Shown in pieces: positions 47,963 through 56,632 of a stretch of DNA of 64,000 bases. Below the pieces are notes generated by a model. It was not told the origin of the DNA. It saw only the letters and a program-made list of their open reading frames with translations, and ran no database searches. The DNA is taken from contig JBEDUR010000142.1 in NCBI GenBank assembly GCA_040414865.1, forward strand, positions 1 through 64,000. The letters are read 5' to 3'. This stretch comes from Palsa-461 sp040414865 (GTDB lineage: Bacteria; Actinomycetota; Acidimicrobiia; Acidimicrobiales; RAAP-2). The translations under genes and the position numbers were made by a program. Every line of letters starts with the position of its first letter. The stretch's first letter is position 1.

Positions 47963-49261
47963 TTGCGACACTTCGGTCCTGACCAGACGGCCGCTCTGGG
48001 CGGTCCGAGCTGGCTCGAGCAGCGTCGTCGGGTCGCGCTGGAGCGCTTGGGCGAGCTGTCCCCGCCGACCGCCGACGGCGCCGAAGTGTGGCGCTACTCG
48101 CCGATCGACCAGCTCGACCTCGACGCCTATCGTCCCGCGGCCCCACTGCCGGAGCCGGTGGCAGAGCTGAGCGGGTTGGCGAAGGAGCTGAACCACGGGC
48201 CACGGATCGTGGTCGGCAACGGGACGGTCCGCGCCATTGAACGTGCCGGCCTGCCCGGGTCGGTGGGATTCGGCCCGGCCAGCGCGCTGGCTTCCTCTCC
48301 GGAGCCCCTGGGCACTCTGGCCGGGAGCAACGACTTCTTCGTTGCCCTGAACGACTCGTTCTTCCCCGATGCGGTCGTCCTCGATGTCCCGCCGGGGGCG
48401 GTGCTCGACGCGGCGGTCGTGATCGTTCACTGGGTCGGTCCTGGAGCCCCCGACGGCCCAGGACCGGCGGTGTTCCCCCGGACCCTCGTGCATGTGGGGG
48501 AGGACGCCGAGGCGAAGGTGGTCGAGCTGTTCGCCGGTGGCGCCGGGCCCGGCCGTTCGCTGGTGGTCCCGGTCGGCGAGCTCGTGGTCGAGGACCGGGG
48601 GCGACTCTCCTACGTGATGATCCAGGACCTCGGGCCGTCCAGCTGGCAGCTGGCCCGGCTCAGTGCCGCAGTGGGCCGGGACGCGACCCTGCGGAGTTTC
48701 ACCGCCGGCCTGGGCGGCGCTTACGACCGGTGCCGCCTCGACGCTTCGGCCTTGGGCGAGGGCGGCTCGACCGAGCTGACCAGCGTGTACCTGGGCTCGG
48801 GCGACCAGGTCCACGACGTCCGGACGATGCAGGACCATGCCGCCCCGAGAACCACGAGCGACCTTTTGTGCAAGGGGGCGGTGGCCGAGCGCTCCAACTC
48901 CATCTACTCGGGGCTGATCCGGGTGCGCAACGGTGCGGTGCGATCGGACGCGATGCAGACCAACCACAACCTGGTTCTCGACGAGAGCGCGCACGCCTAC
49001 TCACTCCCCATCCTCGACATCGAGGAGAACGACGTGCGGTGCAGCCACGCCTCGAGCGTCGGTCCGGTGAGCGAGGACCAGCGTTACTACCTCGAGTCCC
49101 GTGGCCTCTCCCCAGAGGTGGCCGAGCGCCTCATCGTCCTCGGTTTCTTCGACGACATCGTCGAGCGGGCGCCCGTCAGCAGGGCCCGAACGGTCCTGCG
49201 CTCGCGCATCGGCCGGCGGCTGGGAGCCCTGCTCGAGCGGACGGACGAGGCCGATGAGTGA
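47963..49261 (+). CDS. sufD: Fe-S cluster assembly protein SufD
   Basis: 432 residues from TTG 47963. SufD pairs with SufB in the SufBC2D complex. Family parts: DVPPGAVLDAAVVIVHWV, RTLVHVGEDAEAKVVELFAGG, GRLSYVMIQDLGPSSWQL, LLCKGAVAERSNSIYSGLIRV, NHNLVLDESAHAYSLPILDIEENDVRCSHASSVGPV with the conserved His in CSHASS, and RLIVLGFFDDIVERAP. The N-terminus RHFGPDQTAALGGPSWLEQRRRVALERL is typical. The 3' end overlaps the Rieske gene by eight bases. Confidence 0.93.
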   Translation: MRHFGPDQTAALGGPSWLEQRRRVALERLGELSPPTADGAEVWRYSPIDQLDLDAYRPAAPLPEPVAELSGLAKELNHGPRIVVGNGTVRAIERAGLPGSVGFGPASALASSPEPLGTLAGSNDFFVALNDSFFPDAVVLDVPPGAVLDAAVVIVHWVGPGAPDGPGPAVFPRTLVHVGEDAEAKVVELFAGGAGPGRSLVVPVGELVVEDRGRLSYVMIQDLGPSSWQLARLSAAVGRDATLRSFTAGLGGAYDRCRLDASALGEGGSTELTSVYLGSGDQVHDVRTMQDHAAPRTTSDLLCKGAVAERSNSIYSGLIRVRNGAVRSDAMQTNHNLVLDESAHAYSLPILDIEENDVRCSHASSVGPVSEDQRYYLESRGLSPEVAERLIVLGFFDDIVERAPVSRARTVLRSRIGRRLGALLERTDEADE

Positions 49262-49571
49262 GCGGGTGGTCCTGTGCAAGCGGGACGAGATCGCCTCCGG
49301 CGAAGCCCGCCGGTTCGAGGTCGGCGGGACGCCTATCGCGCTCGTGCGCATCGACGAGGACTTCTACGCCCTCTCGGACCGTTGCAGTCACGAGGACGCC
49401 TCCCTCTCGGAAGGGGAGGTGTGGGCGGAGGAGTACGAACTCGAGTGCCCGCGCCACGGCAGCACCTTCGACCTGAGGACCGGCGAGGCTTGCTCCCTCC
49501 CGGCCACGATGCCGGTCCGGAGATACGAGGTCGAGGTGAGCGGCGACGAGGTCGCGGTGGTCTTCTCGTGA
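49254..49571 (+). CDS. Rieske [2Fe-2S] ferredoxin-like protein
   Basis: 105 residues from ATG 49254, overlapping sufD by eight bases and sufC1 by four. Cluster ligands are C-x-H in DRCSHEDASLSEG and C-x2-H in LECPRHGSTFDL, the arrangement of bacterial dioxygenase-type Rieske ferredoxins. Found inside several actinobacterial suf operons; proposed roles are electron supply during assembly or as a client protein. It has no membrane segment, so it is a soluble carrier. Confidence 0.92.
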   Translation: MSERVVLCKRDEIASGEARRFEVGGTPIALVRIDEDFYALSDRCSHEDASLSEGEVWAEEYELECPRHGSTFDLRTGEACSLPATMPVRRYEVEVSGDEVAVVFS

Positions 49572-50350
49572 CCGCGGTGGCCACCGACACCCTGGAAGTC
49601 TCCGGCTTGGTTGCCGAGCTCGGCGGGATCGAGATCCTCCACGGGGTGGACCTCGAGGTCGCTCCGGGTGAAGTCCACGTCGTCATGGGTCCCAACGGGT
49701 CGGGGAAGAGCACCCTGGCCCACGCCATCATGGGCAGGCCCGGGACCACCGTGACCGCCGGACGCGTGGCCATCGGCCGCAACGATCTCACCACCCTCCC
49801 GAGCTGGCTCCGGGCGCGGGCCGGCCTGTTCCTCGCTCTCCAACAGCCGATCGAGGTTCCCGGCGTCCGCCTCCAATCGGTGCTGGCCGAGGCGCTCGAG
49901 GCGACCGGGCGGAACGGAGCCACGGTGGCCGACACACTCGGGAGGGAGGCCGATGAGATCGGCTTCGAGCGTCGGTTCCTCGACCGTCCGCTCAATGTCG
50001 ACCTCTCCGGCGGAGAGCGCAAGCGCAACGAGATCCTCCAGCTCGGGGTGGTCCGCCCGCGCTTTGCCGTGCTCGACGAAATCGACTCGGGCCTCGACGT
50101 CGACGCCTTGCGGTCGGTCGCCCGGCGGATCGAGCGGGCGACGTCGGAGTGGGGGCTCGGGGTGGTGGCGGTCACCCACTTCCGAAGGCTCCTCGAGGAG
50201 CTGGCAGCCGATCGGGTGCACGTGATGGTTGCCGGCCGAATCGTTGCTGTCGGCGGACCCGAGCTCGCCGACGAGCTCGACGCCTCCGGCTACGGGGCCT
50301 ACGGGGCAGAGGGCTCGGATGCATCGCCCACCGCGCCCCGAGCGCGTTGA
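49568..50350 (+). CDS. sufC: Fe-S assembly ATPase SufC, divergent copy (SufC1)
   Basis: 260 residues from GTG 49568 (overlaps the Rieske stop). Walker A VVMGPNGSGKSTLAHAIMG, signature LSGGERKRNEILQLGVV, Walker B FAVLDEIDSGLDVDALRSV, H-loop VAVTHFRRLLEEL. The SufC hallmark GGERKRNE and DSGLD are kept, but it departs from typical SufC elsewhere: LQQPIEVPGV in place of FQHPEALSGV, and VTHFRR for VTHYQRIL. A second, more canonical SufC lies at 53829-54599. The two may form a mixed SufBC1C2D complex or serve different complexes. Confidence 0.9.
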   Translation: MTAVATDTLEVSGLVAELGGIEILHGVDLEVAPGEVHVVMGPNGSGKSTLAHAIMGRPGTTVTAGRVAIGRNDLTTLPSWLRARAGLFLALQQPIEVPGVRLQSVLAEALEATGRNGATVADTLGREADEIGFERRFLDRPLNVDLSGGERKRNEILQLGVVRPRFAVLDEIDSGLDVDALRSVARRIERATSEWGLGVVAVTHFRRLLEELAADRVHVMVAGRIVAVGGPELADELDASGYGAYGAEGSDASPTAPRAR

Positions 50351-50434
50351 GGCGGACCCGACCAAGCTGAGCCGAGCCGTAAGAATTCCCTAAAGACCAG
50401 GGACGTTGCGCTCGCGGGCCGGAGGGTCCCAGGG

Positions 50435-50440
50435 TACCGT
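50435..50440 (+). promoter_or_regulatory. -10 box TACCGT, leaderless pattern
   Basis: TACCGT lies seven bases before ATG 50448, giving the LCP gene its own start site independent of the suf operon that ends 97 bases upstream. Confidence 0.45.
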
Positions 50441-50447
50441 GGGCGTT

Positions 50448-51833
50448 ATGGCCAGCGGTGAGTCGTCTGGCTCGGGTTGGTCAAGGCGCGCTCGCCGCTC
50501 GGGACCAGATGCGTTCCGTCGCCTCGAACAATTGGGCGACGGCGACGCTTCGCGCCACGGTTCGTCCGCCAACGAGACCGGTCTCAGCGCGCTCGGCGAG
50601 AGGATCGACGGTTCCGGGCGCGGCCCGAACGGTGCTCCCCGGAGACCCCGCCGGAGCCGGCGCCGACGGGTCCTCACGGTCCTCGGGGTGGTGGTCCTCC
50701 TCCTCGTCGCGGTCGCCGGAGGCACATTCGGCTACCTCCAGTACGAATGGTCCAAGGTCCAGAAGGTCGAGTGCACCTCGTGCACGGTCCAGGCCGCCTC
50801 GACCGCACCCTTCAATGTGCTCCTCGTCGGCTCGGACACCCGCGCCGGCAACACCGGCCAGGCCGCGCAGTCCTTCGGCACCTCCGCCCAGAACCCCGGC
50901 CAGCGCAGCGACACCATCAAGATCCTCCATGTCGACCCGAAGGCGGGGACCGCCACGTTGCTCTCCATCCCCCGTGACACCTGGGTGGAGATGTCCGACA
51001 TCCCGACCAGCACGGGTCTGAGCGGCCCCGAGAAGATCAATACCGCCTTCAACGGGTCTGGCTCGGTGGCATCGGGTGTCAACGCCCTGGCCGCCACGGT
51101 CCAGAACACCTTCGGGATCCCGATCAACCACGCCATCGTCATCGACTTTCAGGGGCTCATCAACGCGGTGAGCTCGGTCGGTGGCATCAAGATGGACTTC
51201 CCCTACCCGGTCCGGGATTGCAGCGACGCCGGATGCTCCAACAACAACTCTGGGCTCGACATCACCCAGACGGGGTGCCAACTCATCAACGGCAACCAGA
51301 CCCTGGCCCTGGCCCGGTCGAGGTTCTTCCAGTACGACGATCCGGCCCTGGGCGGGTGGACGGCCGACGGGACCGGCGACATCGGCCGGATCGAGCGGCA
51401 GAACCTGATCATCGACGCCCTCATCCAGAAAATCGAGTCGACCTACAACCCCCTCACGCTGCGCTCGTTCCTCGACTCCGCGGTGCACGACGTCACGGTG
51501 GACAACCAGATGGGGCTGGGGACCGTCTACGACCTGGCCACCCGGTACCACGCCTTCTCACCGTCGAGACTGGCCAACTACACGCTGCCGACGTCCTCGG
51601 GGGTGAACGAGGGCGGAGACGTCCAGATCGTCTCGGAGCCGGCGGCGTCCGAGATGCTCACCCAGTTCCTCGGGACGGCCCCCCAGCATGTGGCCACCCC
51701 ACCGCTCGGCGTCAACGACGACCCACTCAACGTGAGCGCGCCCATCGCCTCGACCGCTTCGGGGCCGAGCTCGGCGGCGCCAGCGCCGCCGCCGGCGGAC
51801 AGCATCCCCCCCTTCGACCCGCGGCCCTGCTGA
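50448..51833 (+). CDS. LytR-CpsA-Psr (LCP) family cell-wall glycopolymer ligase
   Basis: 461 residues from ATG 50448. A disordered basic cytoplasmic N-terminus (RRPRRSRRRR) precedes one membrane helix at about residues 75-95. The LCP domain follows: FNVLLVGSDTRAGN, RSDTIKILHVDPKAGTATLLSIPRDTWVEM, KINTAFNGSG, VIDFQGLINAVSSVGGI, then LALARSRFF and GDIGRIERQNLIIDAL, with the Arg and Asp residues that bind the polyprenyl pyrophosphate. It should transfer a polymer such as arabinogalactan or teichoic-type chain to peptidoglycan outside the membrane. The C-terminus is Pro/Ala-rich. It separates the two facing suf operons. Confidence 0.9.
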   Translation: MASGESSGSGWSRRARRSGPDAFRRLEQLGDGDASRHGSSANETGLSALGERIDGSGRGPNGAPRRPRRSRRRRVLTVLGVVVLLLVAVAGGTFGYLQYEWSKVQKVECTSCTVQAASTAPFNVLLVGSDTRAGNTGQAAQSFGTSAQNPGQRSDTIKILHVDPKAGTATLLSIPRDTWVEMSDIPTSTGLSGPEKINTAFNGSGSVASGVNALAATVQNTFGIPINHAIVIDFQGLINAVSSVGGIKMDFPYPVRDCSDAGCSNNNSGLDITQTGCQLINGNQTLALARSRFFQYDDPALGGWTADGTGDIGRIERQNLIIDALIQKIESTYNPLTLRSFLDSAVHDVTVDNQMGLGTVYDLATRYHAFSPSRLANYTLPTSSGVNEGGDVQIVSEPAASEMLTQFLGTAPQHVATPPLGVNDDPLNVSAPIASTASGPSSAAPAPPPADSIPPFDPRPC

Positions 51834-52064
51834 CCGGCGCGCTGGCTCCCGAGGGATCGAGGCGGGTCAGGGCGGGCGGTAACGATCGAAAGAGGTGTCA
51901 GCTCAAGGTCGTCGACACCGGCACACCCCCAGTGCCCCGACCACCGGTCAGCGCACAGGTGTTGATGAAAGCGGGAGCCGAGTGGCCGCGGTCTTAGTGG
52001 CGGTGACCGCCGAGCGGTCGGCATGCTTCGGGTTGCAAAGGTGGGCTGAGCGGTCGACCGATCC

Positions 52065-52562
52065 TCAGGAGCCCTCGGCCGCCTCGTCGAGGCCCTGAAC
52101 AAGCGCGTTCCAGCTCAAGGTGGCGCACTTGATGCGGACCGGGAACTTCACCACTCCCTGGAGGGCGGCCAGCTCGCCCAGGGAGGCCAGGTCGACCGGC
52201 TCGGGCTCCGAAGCGTCCTCGACCCCGGTGGTCCGGTCGCCGTCGGCCAGCGACGCTTCGTGGACCGACATCATGGCCTTGAAAACCTTGATGAGCTCCC
52301 GGACCTCCTCGATCGACTTGCCCTTGACCGCCGCCGACATAAGCGAGCCCGAGGACTGACTTATCGAGCAGCCCGATCCCGCGATCTTGATGTCACTCAG
52401 CCGACCGTCGGACACCTCCAGGCTGAGGACGACCTCGTCCCCGCACAGCGGATTGAAGCCCTCGACCCGGTGGGCGGGAGGCGTCGGTAGCTCGCCCCGG
52501 TTCCGCGGGGACCGGTAGTGGTCGAGGATGATCTCCCGGTAGAGCTCTTCGAGATCGGGCAT
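52065..52562 (-). CDS. sufU: Fe-S assembly sulfurtransferase/scaffold SufU
   Basis: 165 residues. Zinc/sulfur-site cysteines Cys40 (NPLCGDEV), Cys65 (GSGCSISQSSGSLM) and Cys146 (RIKCATLSWNAL) and the Asp42 ligand are those of SufU, which accepts persulfide from SufS. The GCSISQSS region and the insert before FPVRIKC distinguish it from IscU. Last gene of sufC2-sufS-sufU; 25 bases separate it from sufS. Confidence 0.94.
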   Translation of the reverse strand: MPDLEELYREIILDHYRSPRNRGELPTPPAHRVEGFNPLCGDEVVLSLEVSDGRLSDIKIAGSGCSISQSSGSLMSAAVKGKSIEEVRELIKVFKAMMSVHEASLADGDRTTGVEDASEPEPVDLASLGELAALQGVVKFPVRIKCATLSWNALVQGLDEAAEGS

Positions 52563-52587
52563 CAGACCTGGTGGAGAGGTTGCAGGC

Positions 52588-53832
52588 TCACCCGAACACT
52601 GTACCGACGTGCGCCAGTCCTTCGATCAGGGTGTCGATGTCGGACTCGTCGTTGTAGAGCCCGATCGAGGCGCGGGCGGTGGCGCTCACACCCAGCCGGC
52701 GCATGAGCGGCTTGGCGCAGTGATGGCCCGGTCGGACGCACACTCCGAATTGGTCGAGCACCTGGGCCAGGTCGTGAGCGTGGACGTCGCGGTAGGCGAG
52801 GGAGAGCACTCCGGCTCGGTCTCCCCCAGCCGGGGGGCCGAAGACGGTGCACTCGTCGCCGAACCGCTCCTGCAGGGCGCCGAGCGCGTAGGTCGTGAGC
52901 GCGCGTTCGTGGGCAACGATCCGTTCCATCCCGGTGCCGGTGAGGTAGTCGACGGCGGCGGCCAGCCCGACCGCCTCGGCGATGGGCGGGGTCCCGGCCT
53001 CGAACTTCCACGGGGCTTCGGCTGGCGAGAAGCGGTCCAGGGCCACGTCGAGGATCATCCCGCCGCCGCCGAGGAATGGCGGCATCGCCTCCAGTAGCTC
53101 CCGGCGGGCCCAGAGGACCCCGATCCCGGTCGGCCCTTGCATCTTGTGGGCCGAGAAGGCGAGGAAGTCAGCCCCGAGGGCCTTCACGTCGGTCACCAGG
53201 TGAGGGACCGACTGGGCACCGTCGACCACCACTACGGCACCGTGGCGGTGGGCGGCTTCGGCAATGAAGGGGATCGGGCTGATCGTGCCGAGCACGTTCG
53301 ACATGGCGCTCACCGCGACCGCGCTGGCCCCATCGAGCACCCGATCGAGGTCGCAGAGGTCCAGGCGGCCATGGGCGTCAACCGGCAGATAGCGCAGCTC
53401 GATGCCGATGGCCTGGGACAGGATCAGCCACGGGACCAGGTTGGAGTGGTGCTCCATCTCGGTCAGAACCACCACGTCGCCGGCTTTGAGATTGGCCCGG
53501 CCCCAGCTGTTGGCCACCAGGTTGAGCGCCTCGGTGGCGTTCTTGGTGAACACGATCTCGCGCTTGGGGTCGACGGCGCCGATGAACGTCCCGATCTTTC
53601 GACGTGCCCCTTCGTAAAGGGCGGTCGATTCCTCGGCAGTGGCGTACACCCCCCGGTGCACGTTGGCGTGGGTGGTCTCGTAGTACCGGTCCATCGCCGC
53701 CAGCACAGTGCGGGGCTGGAGGGAGGACGAGGCCGAGTCGAGGTAGACCACGGGCCGGTCGTGCACCGTCCGGGTTAGAAGGGGGAAGTCCTTGCGGACG
53801 ACCTCGACGTCGAGCGGGCCGGTGAGGCTCAT
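52588..53832 (-). CDS. sufS: cysteine desulfurase SufS
   Basis: 414 residues, group II cysteine desulfurase. The PLP lysine is Lys230 in AFSAHKMQGPTGIGVLW, and the persulfide Cys372 lies in VRPGHHCAKPLM. N-terminal VYLDSASSSLQP and TTHANVHRGVY are also diagnostic. It releases sulfur from L-cysteine for cluster assembly. It overlaps sufC2 by four bases and is followed by sufU, its usual sulfur acceptor. Confidence 0.95.
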   Translation of the reverse strand: MSLTGPLDVEVVRKDFPLLTRTVHDRPVVYLDSASSSLQPRTVLAAMDRYYETTHANVHRGVYATAEESTALYEGARRKIGTFIGAVDPKREIVFTKNATEALNLVANSWGRANLKAGDVVVLTEMEHHSNLVPWLILSQAIGIELRYLPVDAHGRLDLCDLDRVLDGASAVAVSAMSNVLGTISPIPFIAEAAHRHGAVVVVDGAQSVPHLVTDVKALGADFLAFSAHKMQGPTGIGVLWARRELLEAMPPFLGGGGMILDVALDRFSPAEAPWKFEAGTPPIAEAVGLAAAVDYLTGTGMERIVAHERALTTYALGALQERFGDECTVFGPPAGGDRAGVLSLAYRDVHAHDLAQVLDQFGVCVRPGHHCAKPLMRRLGVSATARASIGLYNDESDIDTLIEGLAHVGTVFG

Positions 53833-54599
53833 CGTCCCCGCCAGGCGTCGTAGCCGCCGGACTCGATCCGGGCGGCGAGGTCGGCTCCACCGCTCTCAAC
53901 GATCCGGCCGTCGATCATGAGGTGGACCCGATCGGGGACCAGGTCGCGCAGGATCCGCTGGTAATGCGTGACCACCAGGACGCCCATCGCCGGGCGGAGC
54001 TCACGGACCGTCCGCACCCCGCGGCCGACGACTTTCAGCGCGTCGATGTCGAGCCCGGAGTCGGTTTCATCGAGCACGGCGATCTCTGGGTCGAGCAGGG
54101 CCATCTGAAGAATCTCGTTGCGCTTGCGCTCGCCGCCCGAGAACCCTTCGTTGAGGTACCGCTCGCCGAAGGCCGGGTCCATGCCGAGACGCTCCATCCA
54201 CTCGGACATGGCGACCCGCACCTCGAGGACGGACACCTCGGTCCCCCGCCTGGCCGACATCGCCTGGCGTAGGAACTGGGTAACCGAGACACCGCTCAGG
54301 GCCTCGGGATGCTGGAAGGCGAGGAACAGCCCGGCCTTGCCCCGGACATCGGTCGGCCACGCGGTCACATCCTCGCCCTTCAGGTAGATGGCGCCTCCGG
54401 TGACTCGGTAGCCGGGGTGCCCGAGCAGGACGTTGGCCAGGGTGGACTTGCCCGCCCCGTTGGGGCCCATAAGGGCGTGGACCTCGCCGCGGCCGAGGGC
54501 GAAGGTGACCCCGCGCAGGATCTCGGCGTCCTCGGCTGCGACGCGGAGGTCGTCGACAGCCAGGAGCGGAGCCGGGGTGTCAGCGCCGCGGGCGTCCAT
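53829..54599 (-). CDS. sufC: Fe-S assembly ATPase SufC, canonical copy (SufC2)
   Basis: 256 residues from ATG 54599. Walker A ALMGPNGAGKSTLANVLLG, FLAFQHPEALSGV, signature FSGGERKRNEILQMALLDP, Walker B IAVLDETDSGLDIDALKVV, H-loop LVVTHYQRILRDL: close to standard SufC throughout. It powers the SufBCD scaffold. The frame is open to 54653, but ATG 54599 has TAGGCT seven bases upstream and fits the family N-terminus. First gene of the minus-strand suf operon facing the sufB operon. Confidence 0.94.
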   Translation of the reverse strand: MDARGADTPAPLLAVDDLRVAAEDAEILRGVTFALGRGEVHALMGPNGAGKSTLANVLLGHPGYRVTGGAIYLKGEDVTAWPTDVRGKAGLFLAFQHPEALSGVSVTQFLRQAMSARRGTEVSVLEVRVAMSEWMERLGMDPAFGERYLNEGFSGGERKRNEILQMALLDPEIAVLDETDSGLDIDALKVVGRGVRTVRELRPAMGVLVVTHYQRILRDLVPDRVHLMIDGRIVESGGADLAARIESGGYDAWRGR

Positions 54600-54606
54600 G
54601 GTTAAA

Positions 54607-54627
54607 AGCCTACTAGTTTGGTCAACT
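54607..54627 (-). promoter_or_regulatory. promoter and possible operator of sufC2-sufS-sufU
   Basis: On the minus strand TAGGCT (54607-54612) lies seven bases before ATG 54599. Immediately upstream is the inverted repeat AGTT-TGGTC-AACT (54615-54627), also containing TTGACC. An operator beside the -10 box would suit a repressor such as a SufR-like protein; this is inference. Confidence 0.35.
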
Positions 54628-54671
54628 TTTCCCGTCCGGCCTTCGTCTCCCATCCGGCCTTTGCCCGGGCC

Positions 54672-55289
54672 TCACCAACCGCGCTCTACCCACTCCCCGA
54701 GGTTGGGCGACTCGGCGCCGATGGTCGTCGAGGCCCCGTGTCCCGGCAGGACGACGGTGTCGCCGCCGAACCGGGCGAACAGCCGCTCGTCGATCGAGCG
54801 GATGATGGTCGGGAAGTCGCCACCAGGGAACTTGGTGGCTCCCGGGCCCCCGGGGAACAGCGTGTCGCCCGTGAGGAGCAAGGGGGTCCCCTCGACCGCG
54901 AAGCACATGGAGCCGGGCGTGTGGCCGGGCGTGGCAAGTGTCCGCACCCGGAGTCGGCCCACCTCGATGACCGAGTCGTCCTCGAGCAGCTCGTCGTAGC
55001 TGGGGAGCATCCTGGCGTCGGCCGCCGTTACCGCGACGCTGATCCCCGCGTCACGCACCGCCGGGACGGCCTGGATGTGATCCCAATGGCCGTGGGTCTC
55101 GACCACGGCGCGTACCCCCAGGCGCTGACACACCTCGAGCAACGCCTCATGCTCGTTGGCCGCGTCGACCAGCATCGCGTCGCCCGAGCGGCGGCAGCGC
55201 AGCACGTAGACGTTGTTGTCCATGGGGCCGACCACCAGGCGGTGCAGCTCGCAGGTGGCGTCCTCCCAGATCCGGACCAGTTCTGGCAC
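54672..55289 (-). CDS. MBL-fold hydrolase (glyoxalase II-like)
   Basis: 205 residues from GTG 55289 (VPELVRIWEDAT). The metal site is THGHWDHI (H-x-H-x-D-H), followed by TPGHTPGSMCF, LLTGDTLFPGG and VLPGHGASTTIG, the full set of glyoxalase II-like MBL proteins. The N-terminal VVGPMDNNVYVLRC is typical of the subgroup. Substrate may be a thioester such as a lactoyl or mycothiol adduct. The frame extends to 55481, but the extra residues are Pro-rich and unlike the family; AATCCT six bases before GTG 55289 supports the shorter start. Confidence 0.85.
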   Translation of the reverse strand: MPELVRIWEDATCELHRLVVGPMDNNVYVLRCRRSGDAMLVDAANEHEALLEVCQRLGVRAVVETHGHWDHIQAVPAVRDAGISVAVTAADARMLPSYDELLEDDSVIEVGRLRVRTLATPGHTPGSMCFAVEGTPLLLTGDTLFPGGPGATKFPGGDFPTIIRSIDERLFARFGGDTVVLPGHGASTTIGAESPNLGEWVERGW

Positions 55290-55480
55290 GCCCCCAGGAT
55301 TCCACAGTGGCGGCCCGCGGGAAACGCCCCGCCGGGGCTGGCGGCCCGATGGGAACGTTCCCGTTGTCGGCTGGACCCCATTTCTGGTAGACAGCGCAGT
55401 CGAAGCGTCGGGGGCGGGTGCTGTCGGCGTAGGGGGCGTCTTGCCGGCGTCCGGTTGCCCAGGAGATAGAGAGAGCCGCA

Positions 55481-56596
55481 ATGAACTTTGCCTTCAGCGA
55501 GGAGCAGGAGGAGCTGCGGAGCGCCGTCCGCCGCTTCATGCAGGAGAAGTCGCCCGAGACCGAGGTCCGGCGGCTCATGGAGACCGAGGACGGCTACGAC
55601 CCGGCGGTCTGGTCCCAAATGGCCGACCAGCTGGGCCTTCAGTCCCTCATCATCCCCGAGGAGTACGGGGGCTCGGGGTTCTCCTACGTCGAGCTGATCG
55701 TCGTCCTCGAGGAGATGGGCAACGTGCTCCTGTGTGCTCCGTTCTTCTCCACCGTCGCGCTGGCAACCAACGCCCTGCTCACCTCGGGTGACGAGCAGGC
55801 CAAGAAGGACCTCCTGCCCGGGCTGGCCTCGGGCCAGACGATCGGCACGCTGGCCATCACCGAGGACAACGGCCGCTGGGACTTCGACGGCATCGCGTTG
55901 GCTGCGAGGGAGTCGGGCGGGAACTGGACCCTCGATGGCCACAAGTCCTTCGTTCTCGACGGCCACACTGCCAACCTCATCCTGGTGGTCGGCCGGACGC
56001 CGGCCGGCCTCAGCCTCTTCGCCGTCGAGGGAGACGCCCCCGGGCTCACCCGGACGTCCTTGCCGACCATGGACCAGACCCGCAAGCAGGCTCGGCTCGT
56101 CTTCGAGGGCACCCCGGCGCGCCTCGTCGGGCGTGACGGTGGAGCCGCCGAGGGTCTGACCAAGACCCTGGACCTGGCCGCGGTGGCCCTGGCTGCCGAA
56201 CAGGTCGGCGGAGCCCAGCACTGCCTGGACAGTTCGGTGGACTACGCCAAGAACCGGATCCAGTTCGGCCGCCCGATCGGGAGCTTCCAAGCCATCAAGC
56301 ACAAGTGTGCCGACATGCTCCTCGAGGTGGAATCGGCCAAGTCCGCCGCCTATTACGCCGGTTGGGCCGCCGCCGAGGACTCAGACGAACTCCCGGTCGT
56401 TGCCAGCCTGGCCAAGTCGTACTGCTCTGAGGCCTACTTCCACGCTGCTGCCGAGAACATCCAGATCCACGGTGGCATCGGGTTCACCTGGGAGCACGAT
56501 GCGCACCTGTACTTCAAGCGAGCGAAGTCCTCGGAGCTCCTCTTCGGCGACCCGGCCTACCACCGCGAGCTGCTCGCCCAGCGGATCGGTATCTGA
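55481..56596 (+). CDS. acyl-CoA dehydrogenase (FadE type)
   Basis: 371 residues. MNFAFSEEQEELRSAVRRFM and IIPEEYGGSGFSYVELIVVLEEMG open the fold; RIQFGRPIGSFQAIKHKCADM and IQIHGGIGFTWEHDAHLYFKRAKSSELLFGD close it. The usual catalytic Glu of the C-terminal GEGT/YEGT motif is absent; the sequence there is LLFGDPAYHR, as in many mycobacterial FadE subunits of heteromeric sterol or side-chain dehydrogenases. It may need a partner or use another base. GAGAG lies upstream of ATG 55481. The next gene is 36 bases downstream. Confidence 0.88.
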   Translation: MNFAFSEEQEELRSAVRRFMQEKSPETEVRRLMETEDGYDPAVWSQMADQLGLQSLIIPEEYGGSGFSYVELIVVLEEMGNVLLCAPFFSTVALATNALLTSGDEQAKKDLLPGLASGQTIGTLAITEDNGRWDFDGIALAARESGGNWTLDGHKSFVLDGHTANLILVVGRTPAGLSLFAVEGDAPGLTRTSLPTMDQTRKQARLVFEGTPARLVGRDGGAAEGLTKTLDLAAVALAAEQVGGAQHCLDSSVDYAKNRIQFGRPIGSFQAIKHKCADMLLEVESAKSAAYYAGWAAAEDSDELPVVASLAKSYCSEAYFHAAAENIQIHGGIGFTWEHDAHLYFKRAKSSELLFGDPAYHRELLAQRIGI

Positions 56597-56632
56597 GGCC
56601 CATTCGGCCGGTCGCTCCGGCGCTGCGGCGAC

